Of a stretch of DNA of 64,000 nt, positions 63,622 through 64,000 are shown one piece after another; position 1 is the stretch's first letter, and each line of letters begins with the position of its first letter. The DNA is taken from contig OZ038466.1 in the NCBI GenBank assembly GCA_964036295.1, positions 4,752,001 through 4,816,000 on the forward strand. Direction: 5' to 3'. The stretch comes from Plumapathes pennacea (lineage: Eukaryota > Cnidaria > Anthozoa > Antipatharia > Myriopathidae). The notes under the pieces were generated by a model. That model was not told the origin of the DNA, made no database searches, and was given only the letters and a program-made list of their open reading frames with translations. Position numbers and translations under genes: made by a program.

Positions 63622-64000
63622 GCTCGCAAACTCGTTTACGTTGAGTATTTCGTAGTTTATTCTTGATCGCCCGGTCAAACATGGATAATTTGACCTACAT
63701 TGACAATATTTAAAATTTCTTAGTTTGCAAGCTAGCGATTTTTTGTAATGCTAGTACCTTCAGAAATCCGTTTTGAATTTTTTAAATGACAAATACATCG
63801 CTAGAAAAATGCAAATACTGCTATATGGAGCCATAGGGGGTAAGGCCCATAACTCAAATTAGGAAATAGTATCAGGTTACAAAATTTACTGATTTATAAT
63901 CATAAATGTTCACTATATCCATACAGCAAGTTTCAAAATTAAATTTCACTTTTATCATAAGATACGGCTCTTACAAAAAGGTTTGGACCACGGCCAAGAA
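63622..64000. other. AT-rich sequence to the window edge; nothing seen
   Basis: No exon, RNA gene or repeat recognised. Confidence 0.5.

Overview
The window reads as nuclear DNA of an early-branching metazoan, most likely a cnidarian and plausibly a stony coral. This is inferred from many short introns, single-copy housekeeping genes close to their vertebrate orthologues, an IFI44-like GTPase array, and abundant MITE, BEL/Pao and DIRS debris. No organism-specific marker was used, so the taxon is an inference.

Layout: 1-7.3 kb is repeat-rich intergenic DNA with a tRNA-Glu-like sequence. 7.3-16.6 kb is a transposon graveyard: a decayed BEL/Pao retrotransposon (+), a LINE endonuclease scrap (-), two adjacent minisatellites that both have a 21-bp period, and a decayed DIRS-type tyrosine-recombinase retroelement (-). 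17.8-19.2 kb holds a small three-exon gene (-) of unknown function. 19.4-21.0 kb is a foldback element with ~0.7-0.84 kb inverted arms and a 10-bp target duplication. 22.1-37.2 kb is a dense housekeeping block: ASCC1 (+, 8 exons), PSMC6 (-, 16 exons) and an ACER3-like alkaline ceramidase (+). ASCC1 and PSMC6 converge; PSMC6 and the ceramidase diverge from a ~317-bp shared upstream region.

40.0-55.3 kb carries four tandem minus-strand paralogues (called A-D here) of an IFI44-like P-loop GTPase. Two of them (B, D) begin with a microexon encoding only Met-Gly(-Gly), creating an N-myristoylation-type start, followed by a charged Arg/Glu-rich helix, the GTPase domain and a helical C-terminal module. 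Paralogue A has lost the coding sense of its N-terminal exon. Diverging from D across ~0.63 kb is a plus-strand four-exon gene (639 aa) whose product contains two copies of the same alpha/beta domain, each cut by a phase-1 intron at the same codon. I do not recognise a described function for it. The GTPase array plus this head-to-head partner is the best candidate in the window for an undescribed, perhaps immune-related, system; that role is inference.

59.3-64 kb is intergenic, ending with an 822-bp TA-flanked MITE whose terminal-repeat motif is reiterated inside it. Gene models were built by hand from splice sites, phase and protein similarity known to me; no alignment or database search was run.
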